Shown: positions 41,822-49,691 of the stretch, piece after piece
Layout of the letters: the number at the start of each line of letters is the position of its first letter
How positions within the stretch are numbered: the first letter of the stretch is position 1
Origin: Antribacter gilvus
Lineage (GTDB): Bacteria > Actinomycetota > Actinomycetes > Actinomycetales > Cellulomonadaceae
Assembly (NCBI RefSeq): GCF_003946865.1
Contig: NZ_QXTH01000004.1
Location: 62,001-126,000 of the forward strand
Length of the DNA: 64,000 bases
Direction: 5' to 3'
Made by a program: the position numbers and the translations under genes
Notes under the pieces: generated by a model
Seen by the model: only the letters and a program-made list of their open reading frames with translations
Told to the model about the DNA's origin: nothing
The model's database searches: none

Positions 41822-43279
41822 GTGTTCCCCGCAGAGCTGGTGGGAGTGATCGCCGTCGTCGCGGCGATCCTCGCGATCGTCATCATCCTCGCCTTCGTGG
41901 CGAGCCGGATCCGTCGGGTGCCGCCGAACGAGGCACTGATCATCGTCGGCCGCGGCGCCGGCAAGACCGAGGCCGACACCTCCGGTCAGCGCGTCGTGGT
42001 GGGCGGGCGTGCCTGGGTGTGGCCCGTGCTGCAGCAGGGCTTCGCGATCTCGCTCGAGCAGCGCCAGATCGGCATCACGGTCGAGGGTGTGGACAAGAAC
42101 CGCATCAAGATCGCGATCAAGGCGTCGATCAACTTCAAGGTCCGCGGTGACGAGGAGGGCGTGCGGCGTGCCGCACAGCGCTTCCTGTCCCAGCAGCACC
42201 TGCTCACCGAGATCATCAAGGAGTCCCTCGAGGGCTCGCTGCGCTCCATCGTGGGCGACATGACGATCGAGCAGATCATCTCGGACCGCAAGGGCCTCTC
42301 CGACCGCGTGGTGCAGTCCACCAAGACCGACCTCTCGGAGCAGGGTCTGCAGGTCGACCTGCTCAACATCTCCGACATCTCGACGCCCGGCTCGGACTAT
42401 CTGGCGAACCTCGGCCGTGCCGAGGCCGCCAACGCCAAGCAGCTCGCCGAGGTCTCCGAGGCGGAGGCCCGCCGGGCGTCCGAGTTCGCGGTGATCGAGG
42501 CCGCCGAGCAGATCGCCGAGCGCCAGAAGGCGCTCGACCTCAAGAAGGCCGTCATCAAGGCCGAGACGGACACGGCGAACGCCGAGGCCGAGGCCGCCGG
42601 CCAGCTCGCCCGGGCGCAGCAGGACCGGCTCGTGGCGCAGCTGGAGCGCGAGGCCCTCGCCGAGAAGGCGCGCGTGGAGCAGGAGCGCCTCGACATCGAG
42701 GTCCGCAAGCCCGCCGAGGCTCAGGCCTACGCGCAGGTGCAGGACGCCAACGCTCGCCGTGACGCCTCGAACGCCGCGACCGAGGCCGAGGCGTTCAAGC
42801 GCACCACGATCGCCGAGGCCAACAAGCGCGCCGCGCTCCAGGACGCCGAGGCCTCCGCAGAGGCCGTGCGGCGCTCCGGCGAGGCCGAGCGCGACCGCGC
42901 GGTCGCGCTCGCCGCGGGTATCGAGGCCGACGGCCGGGCGCGGGCCATCGCGATCGAGGCCTCCGGTCTCGCCGAGGCCGCCGCGACCGACGCCAAGGCC
43001 GAGGCCCTCAAGAAGTACGGCGAGGCCGCGCTGGTGCAGGAGCTCATCGAGCGTCTGCCCGACATCGTGCGTGCCGCCGCCGAGCCCATCGCCTCGATCC
43101 AGGGCATGACGGTGATCTCGACGGACGGCGCCTCCGCGATCACGAAGAACGTCGCAGCGGTGCTGGGCGAGGGTCAGGGTGTGATCAAGCAGCTCACCGG
43201 CGTGGACATCCACCAGCTGATCTCGAACCTGGCGGGCGGCTCGGCCCGGACGAACGGGACGCCGGCCGACAAGGTCTGA
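41822..43279 (+). CDS. flotillin-like SPFH-domain protein
   Basis: A 485-residue membrane scaffold protein. An N-terminal hydrophobic helix (about 6-30) is followed by the SPFH/band-7 domain (VPPNEALIIVGRGAGKTEADTSGQRVV ... IKIAIKASINFKVRGDEEGVRRAAQRFL ... LEGSLRSIVGDMTIEQIISDRKGL). Then comes a long Ala/Glu-rich coiled coil (about 200-400) with flotillin-type repeats EAEA/EAxA. The end of the protein has VPEPIASIQGMTVIS-like flotillin sequence. GTG 41822 follows GGAGGAC. Flotillins cluster lipids and membrane proteins; NfeD upstream is the usual partner. Confidence 0.93.
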   Translation: MFPAELVGVIAVVAAILAIVIILAFVASRIRRVPPNEALIIVGRGAGKTEADTSGQRVVVGGRAWVWPVLQQGFAISLEQRQIGITVEGVDKNRIKIAIKASINFKVRGDEEGVRRAAQRFLSQQHLLTEIIKESLEGSLRSIVGDMTIEQIISDRKGLSDRVVQSTKTDLSEQGLQVDLLNISDISTPGSDYLANLGRAEAANAKQLAEVSEAEARRASEFAVIEAAEQIAERQKALDLKKAVIKAETDTANAEAEAAGQLARAQQDRLVAQLEREALAEKARVEQERLDIEVRKPAEAQAYAQVQDANARRDASNAATEAEAFKRTTIAEANKRAALQDAEASAEAVRRSGEAERDRAVALAAGIEADGRARAIAIEASGLAEAAATDAKAEALKKYGEAALVQELIERLPDIVRAAAEPIASIQGMTVISTDGASAITKNVAAVLGEGQGVIKQLTGVDIHQLISNLAGGSARTNGTPADKV

Positions 43280-43283
43280 CGTC

Positions 43284-43364
43284 TGAGCTCACCCGAACCG
43301 GGTTGTCAGAAGCTCACCGGTGTATTCGCCGGTGAGCTTCTGGCAACCCGGTTCGGTGTGCTCA
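43284..43364. terminator. long hairpin between convergent flotillin and MFS genes
   Basis: Arms 43284-43320 and 43329-43364 pair over about 35 bases with one T-T mismatch, one bulged C and one G-U pair, around an 8-base loop. It begins five bases after the flotillin stop and overlaps the MFS stop codon on the other strand, so it terminates both. Confidence 0.8.
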
Positions 43365-44729
43365 GGGTTCCGGGTGGTGCGAGTCGTAGGCCCAGAACCG
43401 CGGCGTGGCCCGCACGATCAGCCACAGCACCACCACACAGGCCAGGCCGCCGATCACCGCGGCCCACCCTTCGCCGAACCACGTCGCCTCGGCGCCGAGC
43501 ACGAGCTCCCCGAGGCGTGGCCCGCCCGCGACCACGACGATGAAGACGCCCTGCAGGCGCCCGCGCATGTGGTCGGGGGTAGCGGTCTGCAGGATGCTCT
43601 GCCGGAAGACCGACGCCACCGCATCCGTACCGCCCGCGAAGGCCAGCGCCACCCCGGCGGCGATCACTCCGCCCAGGAGCATTCCGTCCGGCTCCGTCCG
43701 GCCGAGCACCACGAGCACCAGCCCGAAGGCCGCGACCGAGAGGCCCCAGGCCGTGATCGCCCACGCGATCACGCGGCCCTGGTGCCGTACCCGAGACAGC
43801 CCGCCGGAGAAGAGGGCGGCGAGGATGCCGCCCACCGCGAACGACGCCGCCAGGATGCCTGTCGTGGTCTCGCCGCCGCCGAGGTAGATCACTCCCGCGG
43901 CCGGCCACAGCACGCGCGGGAAGGCGAGGATCATCGCCGCCAGGTCTACGAGGAACGTGGTGCGGACGTTCGGCTGTGTGGCGAGATAGCACAGGCCGTC
44001 GAGGACCGATCGCAGGCCCACGACCCTCCGGGTCGAGATGGTGGGATGTTCGGGGGGTGCGGAGCGCTCGGGGTCGGTGGAGCGCTCAGGGTCGGTGGAG
44101 CGCTCGGGGTCGGTCGGTGGCCCGGGGGCGATCGGCGGCATCGCCGGGAGGCGCCACACGGCCCACAGCGCGGCTGCGAAGAGCACCGTGTCGATCGTGT
44201 ACGCCCAGGCATAGCCCCACTGCGCCACGAGCAGCGCGCCGAGGAGCGGCCCTCCGGTGAGCGCCACGTTCATGGCGAGGGTCTGCAGTGCGTTCGCTGC
44301 GGGCATCAGGGTCGCGGGCAGGAGCCTCGGGATGATCGCCGAGCGAGCGGGGTTGTTGATCGCGAACGCCGCGCTCTGCAACGCCACGAGGCCGTACAGC
44401 AGCTGCACGGAGCTCATCCCGGCCCACGCCTGGGCGGCGATGGCCCCGGTCACGACCCACAGTGCACCGGACGCGACGAGCGAGACCCGCCGCCTGTCGT
44501 AGGCGTCGACGAGCGCACCGCCGTAGAGGCCGAGGGCCACGAGCGGGATGAGGGAGCAGAGCCCCAGGACCCCGACCGCGAGCGTGGAACCGGTCAGCGC
44601 GTAGACCTGGAGCCCTACCGCCACGACGGTGAGCTGAGCCCCCAGGTTCGACACCCCGAGCCCCCACCACAGCCGCCGGTACTCGGGCGACACGCGCAGC
44701 GGCGTGGTGTCGGCGAGCAGGCGAGGCAT
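43362..44729 (-). CDS. MFS transporter (enterobactin-exporter-like group)
   Basis: A 455-residue permease of twelve helices. It starts LRVSPEYRRLWWGLGVSNLGAQLTVVAVGLQVYALTGSTLAVG, typical of the EntS-like/MFS_3 exporters often used for siderophores or drugs. The middle loop contains three DNA-encoded TDPERS repeats (near 44060-44115). The C-terminus ends PRFWAYDSHHPEP. ATG 44729 is chosen since TAGGCT lies eight bases upstream; the upstream frame belongs to the antisense of the HNH gene. Substrate unknown. Confidence 0.86.
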   Translation of the reverse strand: MPRLLADTTPLRVSPEYRRLWWGLGVSNLGAQLTVVAVGLQVYALTGSTLAVGVLGLCSLIPLVALGLYGGALVDAYDRRRVSLVASGALWVVTGAIAAQAWAGMSSVQLLYGLVALQSAAFAINNPARSAIIPRLLPATLMPAANALQTLAMNVALTGGPLLGALLVAQWGYAWAYTIDTVLFAAALWAVWRLPAMPPIAPGPPTDPERSTDPERSTDPERSAPPEHPTISTRRVVGLRSVLDGLCYLATQPNVRTTFLVDLAAMILAFPRVLWPAAGVIYLGGGETTTGILAASFAVGGILAALFSGGLSRVRHQGRVIAWAITAWGLSVAAFGLVLVVLGRTEPDGMLLGGVIAAGVALAFAGGTDAVASVFRQSILQTATPDHMRGRLQGVFIVVVAGGPRLGELVLGAEATWFGEGWAAVIGGLACVVVLWLIVRATPRFWAYDSHHPEP

Positions 44730-44737
44730 GATCACCG

Positions 44738-44743
44738 AGCCTA
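44738..44743 (-). promoter_or_regulatory. leaderless-type -10 box TAGGCT
   Basis: On the minus strand TAGGCT ends eight bases before the ATG at 44729 of the MFS gene. Confidence 0.4.
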
Positions 44744-44839
44744 CGTCCGCGCCCGACGCCGTCCGCGCGCCCCAGGCGTGATGTACGCCTCTCCCGGTGT
44801 GGTCGTGCTCGTGCCTGCGCGGCGGCCGAGGCGGGGTCC

Positions 44840-46891
44840 CTAGAAGGGTGGTTCGCCTGGGTCCGGTGGTGGTGGGGCCGTGGCGCTGGTGGGGCCGTGG
44901 GTGGGGTTGGTGGCGGGGCCGTTGAGGCGGGCGTTGTCGTGGGCGCGCAGGCTCGCGGTGGTGCGGTTCGAGGGCGCGTGGGTCCCGGTCGTGGTGGTGC
45001 CGGGGGTCGTGGGGGTGCCGGTCGTGGGGGTGCCGGTCGTGGGGGTGCCGGTCGTGGGGGTGCCGGGCTGGGTGGGTGGGCGGGTGTAGGTGTGGCCGGT
45101 CGGCGCGGTCCAGACCGTGGCCCCGGTCGCCTCGTCGCGGTGGGCGGTCCAGCCGTGGTGGGTCTTGGCGTTGTGATGCCGGCGGCACAGGACCTGCAGG
45201 TTGGCGGCGCGGGTCTGCCCCGGGGCTCCGGGTGGCAGGGTAGTGGGATCGACGGTGTGGTCGAACGTGTCGATGTGGTCCAGGTCCGCGGTGGCGCCGG
45301 GTCGGTCGCACTGCAGGAACTGGCAGGTGCGGTCCCGGGCGACGACCGCAGCGCGCAGCACAGGGCCCGGGACGTAGGCGTGGGTGGAGTAGTCGGTCAG
45401 GATCCCGGTCACGGGGTCCGTGACGAGCCGCTGCCACGTCCCACCCCCACCGCCCGTCCCGACGGCGGTGCCCGTCCCGGCGGCGAGCAGGGCGGCGGTG
45501 TCCGCGTCCACGGGCCCGTACCCGTCCAGGGACCCGGGCTCGTCGTCCCGCCCGAGCAGGGTCGAGGCGGCCACGGTCACCCGGATCACGGGACGTACCG
45601 GCAGGACCGTCACCCGCACCGCGCCCGGACCGGGCTCGGCCCCCGGCACACCTGGGGCGACCGGCTCCACCGAGACACCCGGCGCTACTGGCGTTGCCGG
45701 GACGCCCGGTGCTGCCGAGACGCCCGGCATTACCGGGACGGGTTCGGACTCCGTGGTCGGCTCGCGCACTGCGGCCGGGTTGGTGGGCTCGGCGGGCTCG
45801 GCGGGCTCGGCGGGCTCGGCGGGCTCGGCGGGCTCGGTGGGCTCGGTGGGCTCGGTGGGCTCGGTGGGCTCGGTGGGCTCGGTGGGCTCGGTGGGCTCGG
45901 TGGGGAGGATGAGGTGGCCGGTCAGGATGCCGGTCAGGACGTCGGCTCGGGCCTGGGGCAGGGTGCGGTCCTTCCCGGTGCGCTTCAGGGCGCGTCCGGC
46001 GGTGTCCAGGGTGTCCCACACCGCGGTCGCCTCGGCGGCCGGGAGCAGCGCGGACAGCCAGGCCATGGTGCCGCCCTCGACCGGGTCCAGGTACACCGCC
46101 CGCCGGTCCCGCTCGGCCCGGACGACCTCGACCGGGGTCAGGTGACGGCGGGCGTGGGCCCGCATCCGGTCCCGCACCCAGGACCTCGACCGGGCACCGG
46201 CCTGGGGTAGGACCTCGGCGATCGCCTCGGCCCGCTGCTCGACGGTCAGGGTCGGGCCCGCGGTCAGGACCAGGTCCGCCTTGACCGCGTCGATGTCACC
46301 GCCCACCAGCGCGGCGGCGACCTGCGGGTGACGGGCCAGTCCCGCGCCCCGGGCCATGACCCGGTCGGCCTCACCCGTGGGGACCCGCAACCGGGCACCG
46401 AGCTCGACCGCGGCGTGCGCCTGGCCGGCCGACCAGCCCCGACGCCGGCCGAGCTCCGCGGCGACCGTGGCCTGCGCCGCCTGCGCCCACCCCACCAACC
46501 GGGCCCACCCGGCCGCCACGTCCAGCAGCGCCCCCTCGTCCACCCCCGCCAGCACCGCCCGGCCACCCACACCCGCGCCAGCGCCGGCGCCACCGCCAGC
46601 GACCGGGCCAGCGACGGGGCCAGCGCCAGCGACCGGGCCCACGCCGGCGCCGAGCGCGGGACTTGCGTCGGCACCACCGCCCGTGCCGCTGCTGGGGCTC
46701 GCGCCAGCGCCAGCGCCAGCCACCGTGCCGAGCACCGGGCCGGTCAGCGACTCCAGCAGCGCCGCCAGCCCCGGCCCCGCCGGGACTCCGTCCAGCACCC
46801 CCGCGGGCACACCGTCCAGCACACCGGCCCGGGCGGACGGGCGGCCGCCGTCGGGCACCACAGCACGCGTCGCGAACCCCACCAAGACCAC
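44840..46891 (-). CDS. DUF222/HNH endonuclease domain protein (13E12 repeat family)
   Basis: A protein of about 683 residues. The DUF222 helical region (LVGWAQAAQATVAAELGRRRGWSAGQAHAAVELGARLRVPTGEADR ... VEVVRAERDRRAVYLDPVEGGTMAWLSALLPAAEA) is followed by low-complexity (TEP)8(AEP)5, then the HNH nuclease motif CQFLQCDRPGATADLDHIDTFDHT and NLQVLCRRHHNAKTHHGW. A second repeat tail (TTGTP)4 and a Pro-rich end follow. Members are multicopy in actinobacteria and probably mobile or nuclease-like, but their biology is unclear. The start is uncertain; GTG 46891 or 46882 are downstream of a TAGGGT box (46956-46961), while the frame is open to 47071. Confidence 0.8.
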   Translation of the reverse strand: MVLVGFATRAVVPDGGRPSARAGVLDGVPAGVLDGVPAGPGLAALLESLTGPVLGTVAGAGAGASPSSGTGGGADASPALGAGVGPVAGAGPVAGPVAGGGAGAGAGVGGRAVLAGVDEGALLDVAAGWARLVGWAQAAQATVAAELGRRRGWSAGQAHAAVELGARLRVPTGEADRVMARGAGLARHPQVAAALVGGDIDAVKADLVLTAGPTLTVEQRAEAIAEVLPQAGARSRSWVRDRMRAHARRHLTPVEVVRAERDRRAVYLDPVEGGTMAWLSALLPAAEATAVWDTLDTAGRALKRTGKDRTLPQARADVLTGILTGHLILPTEPTEPTEPTEPTEPTEPTEPTEPAEPAEPAEPAEPAEPTNPAAVREPTTESEPVPVMPGVSAAPGVPATPVAPGVSVEPVAPGVPGAEPGPGAVRVTVLPVRPVIRVTVAASTLLGRDDEPGSLDGYGPVDADTAALLAAGTGTAVGTGGGGGTWQRLVTDPVTGILTDYSTHAYVPGPVLRAAVVARDRTCQFLQCDRPGATADLDHIDTFDHTVDPTTLPPGAPGQTRAANLQVLCRRHHNAKTHHGWTAHRDEATGATVWTAPTGHTYTRPPTQPGTPTTGTPTTGTPTTGTPTTPGTTTTGTHAPSNRTTASLRAHDNARLNGPATNPTHGPTSATAPPPPDPGEPPF
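44998..45068. repeat. 15-bp coding minisatellite, about four units
   Basis: A unit reading GGTGCCGGTCGTGGG on the plus strand is repeated tandemly and encodes TTGTP repeats near the C-terminus of the DUF222/HNH protein. In-frame length means copy changes would not break the gene. Confidence 0.75.
45786..45902. repeat. 9-bp coding minisatellite, 13 units
   Basis: Thirteen copies of GGGCTCGGY encode eight TEP and five AEP tripeptides between the DUF222 and HNH regions. The two sequence types are in separate blocks, indicating expansion of variant units. Confidence 0.8.
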
Positions 46892-47129
46892 CCCCGACCG
46901 GCCGCACCCGGGCCGCCACGCGGCCCAGCGCCGGACCCCCTGCCCGACACCCCCAACCCTAGTCGAACACCCGTACCACGACAACATATATGCGGCACTG
47001 TGCACAACTATTCTGCCGACAGCAGAGCCCTCCCGGGACACCGAACTTCGACCAGGCCGGGCACTACTCAAGGACTGCGCTCTGATCTGACACGCTTGGC
47101 CCTGTGACCGATCAGCTCAGCAGGACCGC
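46892..47129. other. divergent promoter region, A/T-rich patch
   Basis: The interval between the HNH and gluconokinase starts has an unusually A/T-rich word (CATATATG near 46980) and TAGGGT (46956-46961, minus strand). It probably holds both promoters; no further gene is seen. Confidence 0.5.
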
Positions 47130-47651
47130 ATGACCGCAATGACCGACGAAGTCGTCCATATCGTCGTCATAGGCGTCGCGGGCTCGGGGAAGACCACCGT
47201 CGCGCTGCTTCTCGCCGAACGCACCGGACGCCCCTACGCCGAGGCGGACGACTTCCATCCCCCGAAGAACGTCGCCCTCATGGCCGCGGGCACGCCGCTG
47301 ACCGACGCCGAACGCTGGCCCTGGCTCGAGGCCCTCCGCGCCTGGCTCGACGCGCAGAGCGACGCCGGCAGGTCCACCGTGATGACGTGCTCGGCGTTGC
47401 GCCGGCCCTACCGCGACCTGCTGCGGACCGCACGGGGGCGGGTGGTCTTCGTCCACCTCGACGGCGCACGCGAGATCCTCCAGCAGCGCATCACCGGCCG
47501 CAGCGGGCACTTCATGAAGCCGGAGATGCTTACCAGCCAGCTCGCGGCCCTCGAGCCGCTGGAGCCGGACGAGGACGGGTTCGTCGTGGACCTGGCACTG
47601 ACCCCCGAGGAGATCGTCGCGCAGATCCTGGAACGCGTCACCGCAGTGTGA
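47130..47651 (+). CDS. gntK: gluconokinase
   Basis: Phosphorylates D-gluconate to 6-phosphogluconate for the pentose phosphate pathway. The 173-residue P-loop kinase has Walker A GVAGSGKTTV (15-24), EADDFHPPKNVALMAAGTPLTDAERWPWLEAL (substrate loop), TCSALRRPYRDLLR, and GRSGHFMKPEMLTSQLAALEPLEPDE, all characteristic of the family. ATG 47130 has AGGA four bases upstream; ATG 47139 is an alternative. It is monocistronic here with no gluconate permease nearby, and is followed by a gene-free, hairpin-rich stretch. Confidence 0.94.
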   Translation: MTAMTDEVVHIVVIGVAGSGKTTVALLLAERTGRPYAEADDFHPPKNVALMAAGTPLTDAERWPWLEALRAWLDAQSDAGRSTVMTCSALRRPYRDLLRTARGRVVFVHLDGAREILQQRITGRSGHFMKPEMLTSQLAALEPLEPDEDGFVVDLALTPEEIVAQILERVTAV

Positions 47652-47759
47652 TCCCGGTCCGCCCCCACGGACCAGGACCACACCCGGTGCAGTCCGGGAG
47701 AGACGTGGGCCGTCCTCCTACGAGGGCGACCTCCGTCCCGCTCCCGGTGGGATCCTCCT

Positions 47760-47855
47760 GTCAGGCCATCCCCCAGCGATGTCCTGACGATCAGATCCCT
47801 CTGACGCAGCCTTCCGACCGAGACCGCGGGCCACCCCCCAGTGATGTCCCGTGGC
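47760..47855. repeat. paired hairpins with a conserved loop
   Basis: GTCAGG (47760-47765) pairs with CCTGAC (47783-47788), and GCCAC (47830-47834) with GTGGC (47851-47855). Both loops contain CCCCCAGYGATGTCC. The second hairpin lies inside the larger 17-bp inverted repeat. Confidence 0.6.
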
Positions 47856-47879
47856 AGGCAGCCGGAAGGCTGCGTCAGA
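47800..47879. repeat. 17-bp perfect inverted repeat, 46-nt loop
   Basis: TCTGACGCAGCCTTCCG (47800-47816) is perfectly complementary to 47863-47879. Terminator or degenerate transposon end are the main options; a matching second end or transposase is not seen. Confidence 0.65.
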
Positions 47880-48059
47880 TGCCGACCGGCGCCTGCGCGG
47901 TCACGCGCGCAGCCACCGGTGGCGCAACCGGAGCGCCGCCAGGCCCGGCGCCACGAGGGCGAGGGCCAGGGCGGGCAGCCCCGAGCTCTGAGTGCTGGTC
48001 TCCGCCGTCACGGCCGGCAGGCCACCCGCCACGAGCGCTGTCCTGCAGCGCGCGTCGAG

Positions 48060-48075
48060 CACATGTGCACATGTG
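48060..48075. promoter_or_regulatory. 16-bp perfect palindrome CACATGTGCACATGTG
   Basis: A perfect dyad made of two overlapping CACATGTG octamers. It may be a regulator site or a small hairpin; no gene starts right beside it. Confidence 0.4.
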
Positions 48076-48099
48076 GTTCTCCTGCTCCGGCTCGGGCGT

Positions 48100-48125
48100 C
48101 GGCCGACGGCAGTTGCCGTCGGCCG
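48100..48125 (-). terminator. 12-bp stem hairpin after secreted-protein gene
   Basis: CGGCCGACGGCA pairs with TGCCGTCGGCCG, starting 34 bases beyond the stop codon of the minus-strand gene. With only two bases between the arms the real loop would open one or two pairs. It is a plausible intrinsic terminator without U-tract. Confidence 0.6.
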
Positions 48126-48158
48126 CGTGCCGCGTCCCGTGGACGCGGGCCAGCCGGG

Positions 48159-49496
48159 TCAGGCAGGAGAGACAGGAACCTCGAAGAAGGTGCAAGGGTG
48201 CTCGGCGCGCGACTCGGCCGAGGCGACGAGCCAGGAGCGCGAGGCGGCCTCTGCGAGGCCCGCGAGGACTGCCGGGACGTCGAGGCCTGCGGCACGGAGC
48301 GGAGAACCGCTCGACGTGCCGCTGCTGGGCACCTCGCCCGAGTCGTGGGGGAAGGACAGCGGGCCGGGGTACCTGGCGGCCCCGAGCCCCCCCTCCCCTG
48401 CCGGGTTCGCGACCACCGTGGCGGCCGCCAGGAGAGCGGCCCGCATCCGCTCTGCCGTGCCGCTGTCCGCGGCGGCCCCGGCAACGGTCGAGACCTCCCT
48501 CGCGGGAGCGACGACGGCGTCTGTCGTCCGGGTGGCAGGAGCGGCTGGGGCCTGCCGGTCGACGACATCTGCCGCGACGCCTCGCACTCCGACTCCGGCC
48601 CCGGCCCCGACTCCGGGCACCGCCCGGCTCCCGACCCCGACTCCGGGCACGACGCCGACTCCGGGCGCGACCGGAGCGCCGGACGCGGGTCGCCCGCTGC
48701 CGGGGGCACCACTGGCGGGCGGCCCACTGGCGGGCGGCCCACCGCCTACGCCGGGCGCAGACGGGCGCCCCGGCTGCGGCGCGCCCAGCCCGTCGACGAG
48801 GCCTAGGGCAGTCCGGACGACCGGGGCAAGCGGAGCGGTGACCGGGCGGACAGCATCGCCCACCGGACGAAGAACCGGATCCAGCACCGGCTTCAGGGCC
48901 TTCCCGACGGCGGGCGCCACCACCGGCTCCACCACGCCGACGACGGGGTCGGTGACTGGCCGTACGCCGTCCGCCACAGGACTGGCGAGCCGACCGGCCG
49001 CGCGAGCAAGCGGCTCGGCGAGCTCGGCGACCGGCGCGACGACATCCTCGAGGACAGGGGCGAGTGGCTCGGTGACCGGCGCCGCGGTCTGCGGCACCTG
49101 GTCGACGGCGGGCTGGATCACCGTCTCGACCGCGGGCGCGGCGGGCACGGGCGCAGCGGGCGCCGCAGGAGCAGCGGGCGCCGCGGCCTGGTTCGCCGGA
49201 TCCGCGGGCTGCGGCGCCGGCGCCGGCGCCGGAGCGGGAGCGGGAGCCAGAGCTGCCGGAGCAGCGGTCTGGGGTTCCGTCGGCGCCGCGGGCTGAGCCG
49301 CCCGGGCCGACGCGGTGGCCACCGGAGACGTCACCGCACCCGTGGTGCTACCTGCCGGGTCGCCAGGGCCATGGGCCGCCGCGAGGCCCATCCCGACGCC
49401 AAGCCCGCAGGCCGACAGGAGGGCAGTGCCGGCCGCACGCACGAACCAGCGGCGAAGGCGCGAACGCCCCACCTCGCGGCTCGTGCTGCTCGCCAT
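48159..49496 (-). CDS. secreted Pro/Ala/Val-rich low-complexity protein, unknown
   Basis: A 445-residue exported protein. A signal peptide (RRWFVRAAGTALLSACGLGVGMGLAAAHG) is followed by Ala/Pro-rich linker, then a region of repeated PV-type units (VIQPAVDQVPQTAAPVTEPLAPVLEDVVAPVAELAEPL ... VTDPVVGVVEPVVAPAVGKALKPVLDPVLRPVGDAVRPV), Gly/Pro-rich stretches, and a C-terminal piece ending HPCTFFEVPVSPA. Similar repeat-rich secreted proteins occur in actinobacteria without known function; cell-surface or spore/hyphal coat roles are guesses. ATG 49496 follows GGGGGG. The unusual in-frame anchor-like tail after its stop is listed separately. Confidence 0.7.
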   Translation of the reverse strand: MASSTSREVGRSRLRRWFVRAAGTALLSACGLGVGMGLAAAHGPGDPAGSTTGAVTSPVATASARAAQPAAPTEPQTAAPAALAPAPAPAPAPAPQPADPANQAAAPAAPAAPAAPVPAAPAVETVIQPAVDQVPQTAAPVTEPLAPVLEDVVAPVAELAEPLARAAGRLASPVADGVRPVTDPVVGVVEPVVAPAVGKALKPVLDPVLRPVGDAVRPVTAPLAPVVRTALGLVDGLGAPQPGRPSAPGVGGGPPASGPPASGAPGSGRPASGAPVAPGVGVVPGVGVGSRAVPGVGAGAGVGVRGVAADVVDRQAPAAPATRTTDAVVAPAREVSTVAGAAADSGTAERMRAALLAAATVVANPAGEGGLGAARYPGPLSFPHDSGEVPSSGTSSGSPLRAAGLDVPAVLAGLAEAASRSWLVASAESRAEHPCTFFEVPVSPA

Positions 49497-49551
49497 GTGC
49501 CCCCCTGCACTGTGACGCCGGACACAAAAGTTAACAGGTCTCAATCTGCGC

Positions 49552-49570
49552 TCGTCGCGCCGCGAGCGCA
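49552..49570. other. short hairpin between VIT1-type and secreted-protein genes
   Basis: GCGCTCG pairs with CGAGCGC around a short loop in the 195-base interval between the stop of one minus-strand gene and the start of the next. A TTAACT -10-like word for the secreted-protein gene lies near 49532. Confidence 0.35.
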
Positions 49571-49691
49571 ACTGATGAACCGGGGTTTCTCGGGGTGAAA
49601 CTCGCCAGACGACACGCCTGGTCGCAGGCGCAATCGGCACGTGAGACGCCGTATCGGCGCGCCCGCCGGGACACGCCGTAGCCGGGTCCGG

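Larger units (their letters stand above)
47652..48158. other. gene-free, hairpin-rich interval
   Basis: Over 500 bases without a convincing complete gene, between convergent gntK and the secreted-protein gene. It holds two hairpins sharing the loop word CCCCCAGYGATGTCC, a 17-bp inverted repeat, a 16-bp perfect palindrome, a terminator-like hairpin, and an open frame encoding a membrane-anchor-like tail on the minus strand. It may be a remnant of a mobile element or of the secreted-protein gene. Confidence 0.55.
47901..48158 (-). pseudogene. in-frame anchor-like tail after the stop of the secreted protein
   Basis: Immediately after the TGA of the secreted Pro/Ala/Val-rich protein the same frame stays open for 85 codons to TGA 47901-47903. 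Its last part reads LPAVTAETSTQSS, a hydrophobic helix GLPALALALVAPGLAAL, and a basic end RLRHRWLRA, the layout of a cell-wall sorting or membrane-anchor signal. It could be a decayed 3' end or a separate short gene starting at a GTG near 48068. A hairpin (48100-48125) and a palindrome lie within it, which argues against simple read-through. Confidence 0.3.

Noticed and set aside
45786-45902. Possible CRISPR-like array from regular short repeats
   Set aside because: The repeats are 9 bp, contiguous with no spacers, and in frame within a coding region.
44897-46210. 437-codon Gly-rich open frame on the plus strand
   Set aside because: It is the antisense of the DUF222/HNH gene and its minisatellites; no domain or ribosome site.
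47875-48195. 106-codon minus-strand frame with several Cys
   Set aside because: It crosses the terminator-like hairpin and palindrome, has no ribosome site and Arg/Pro-rich shadow composition.
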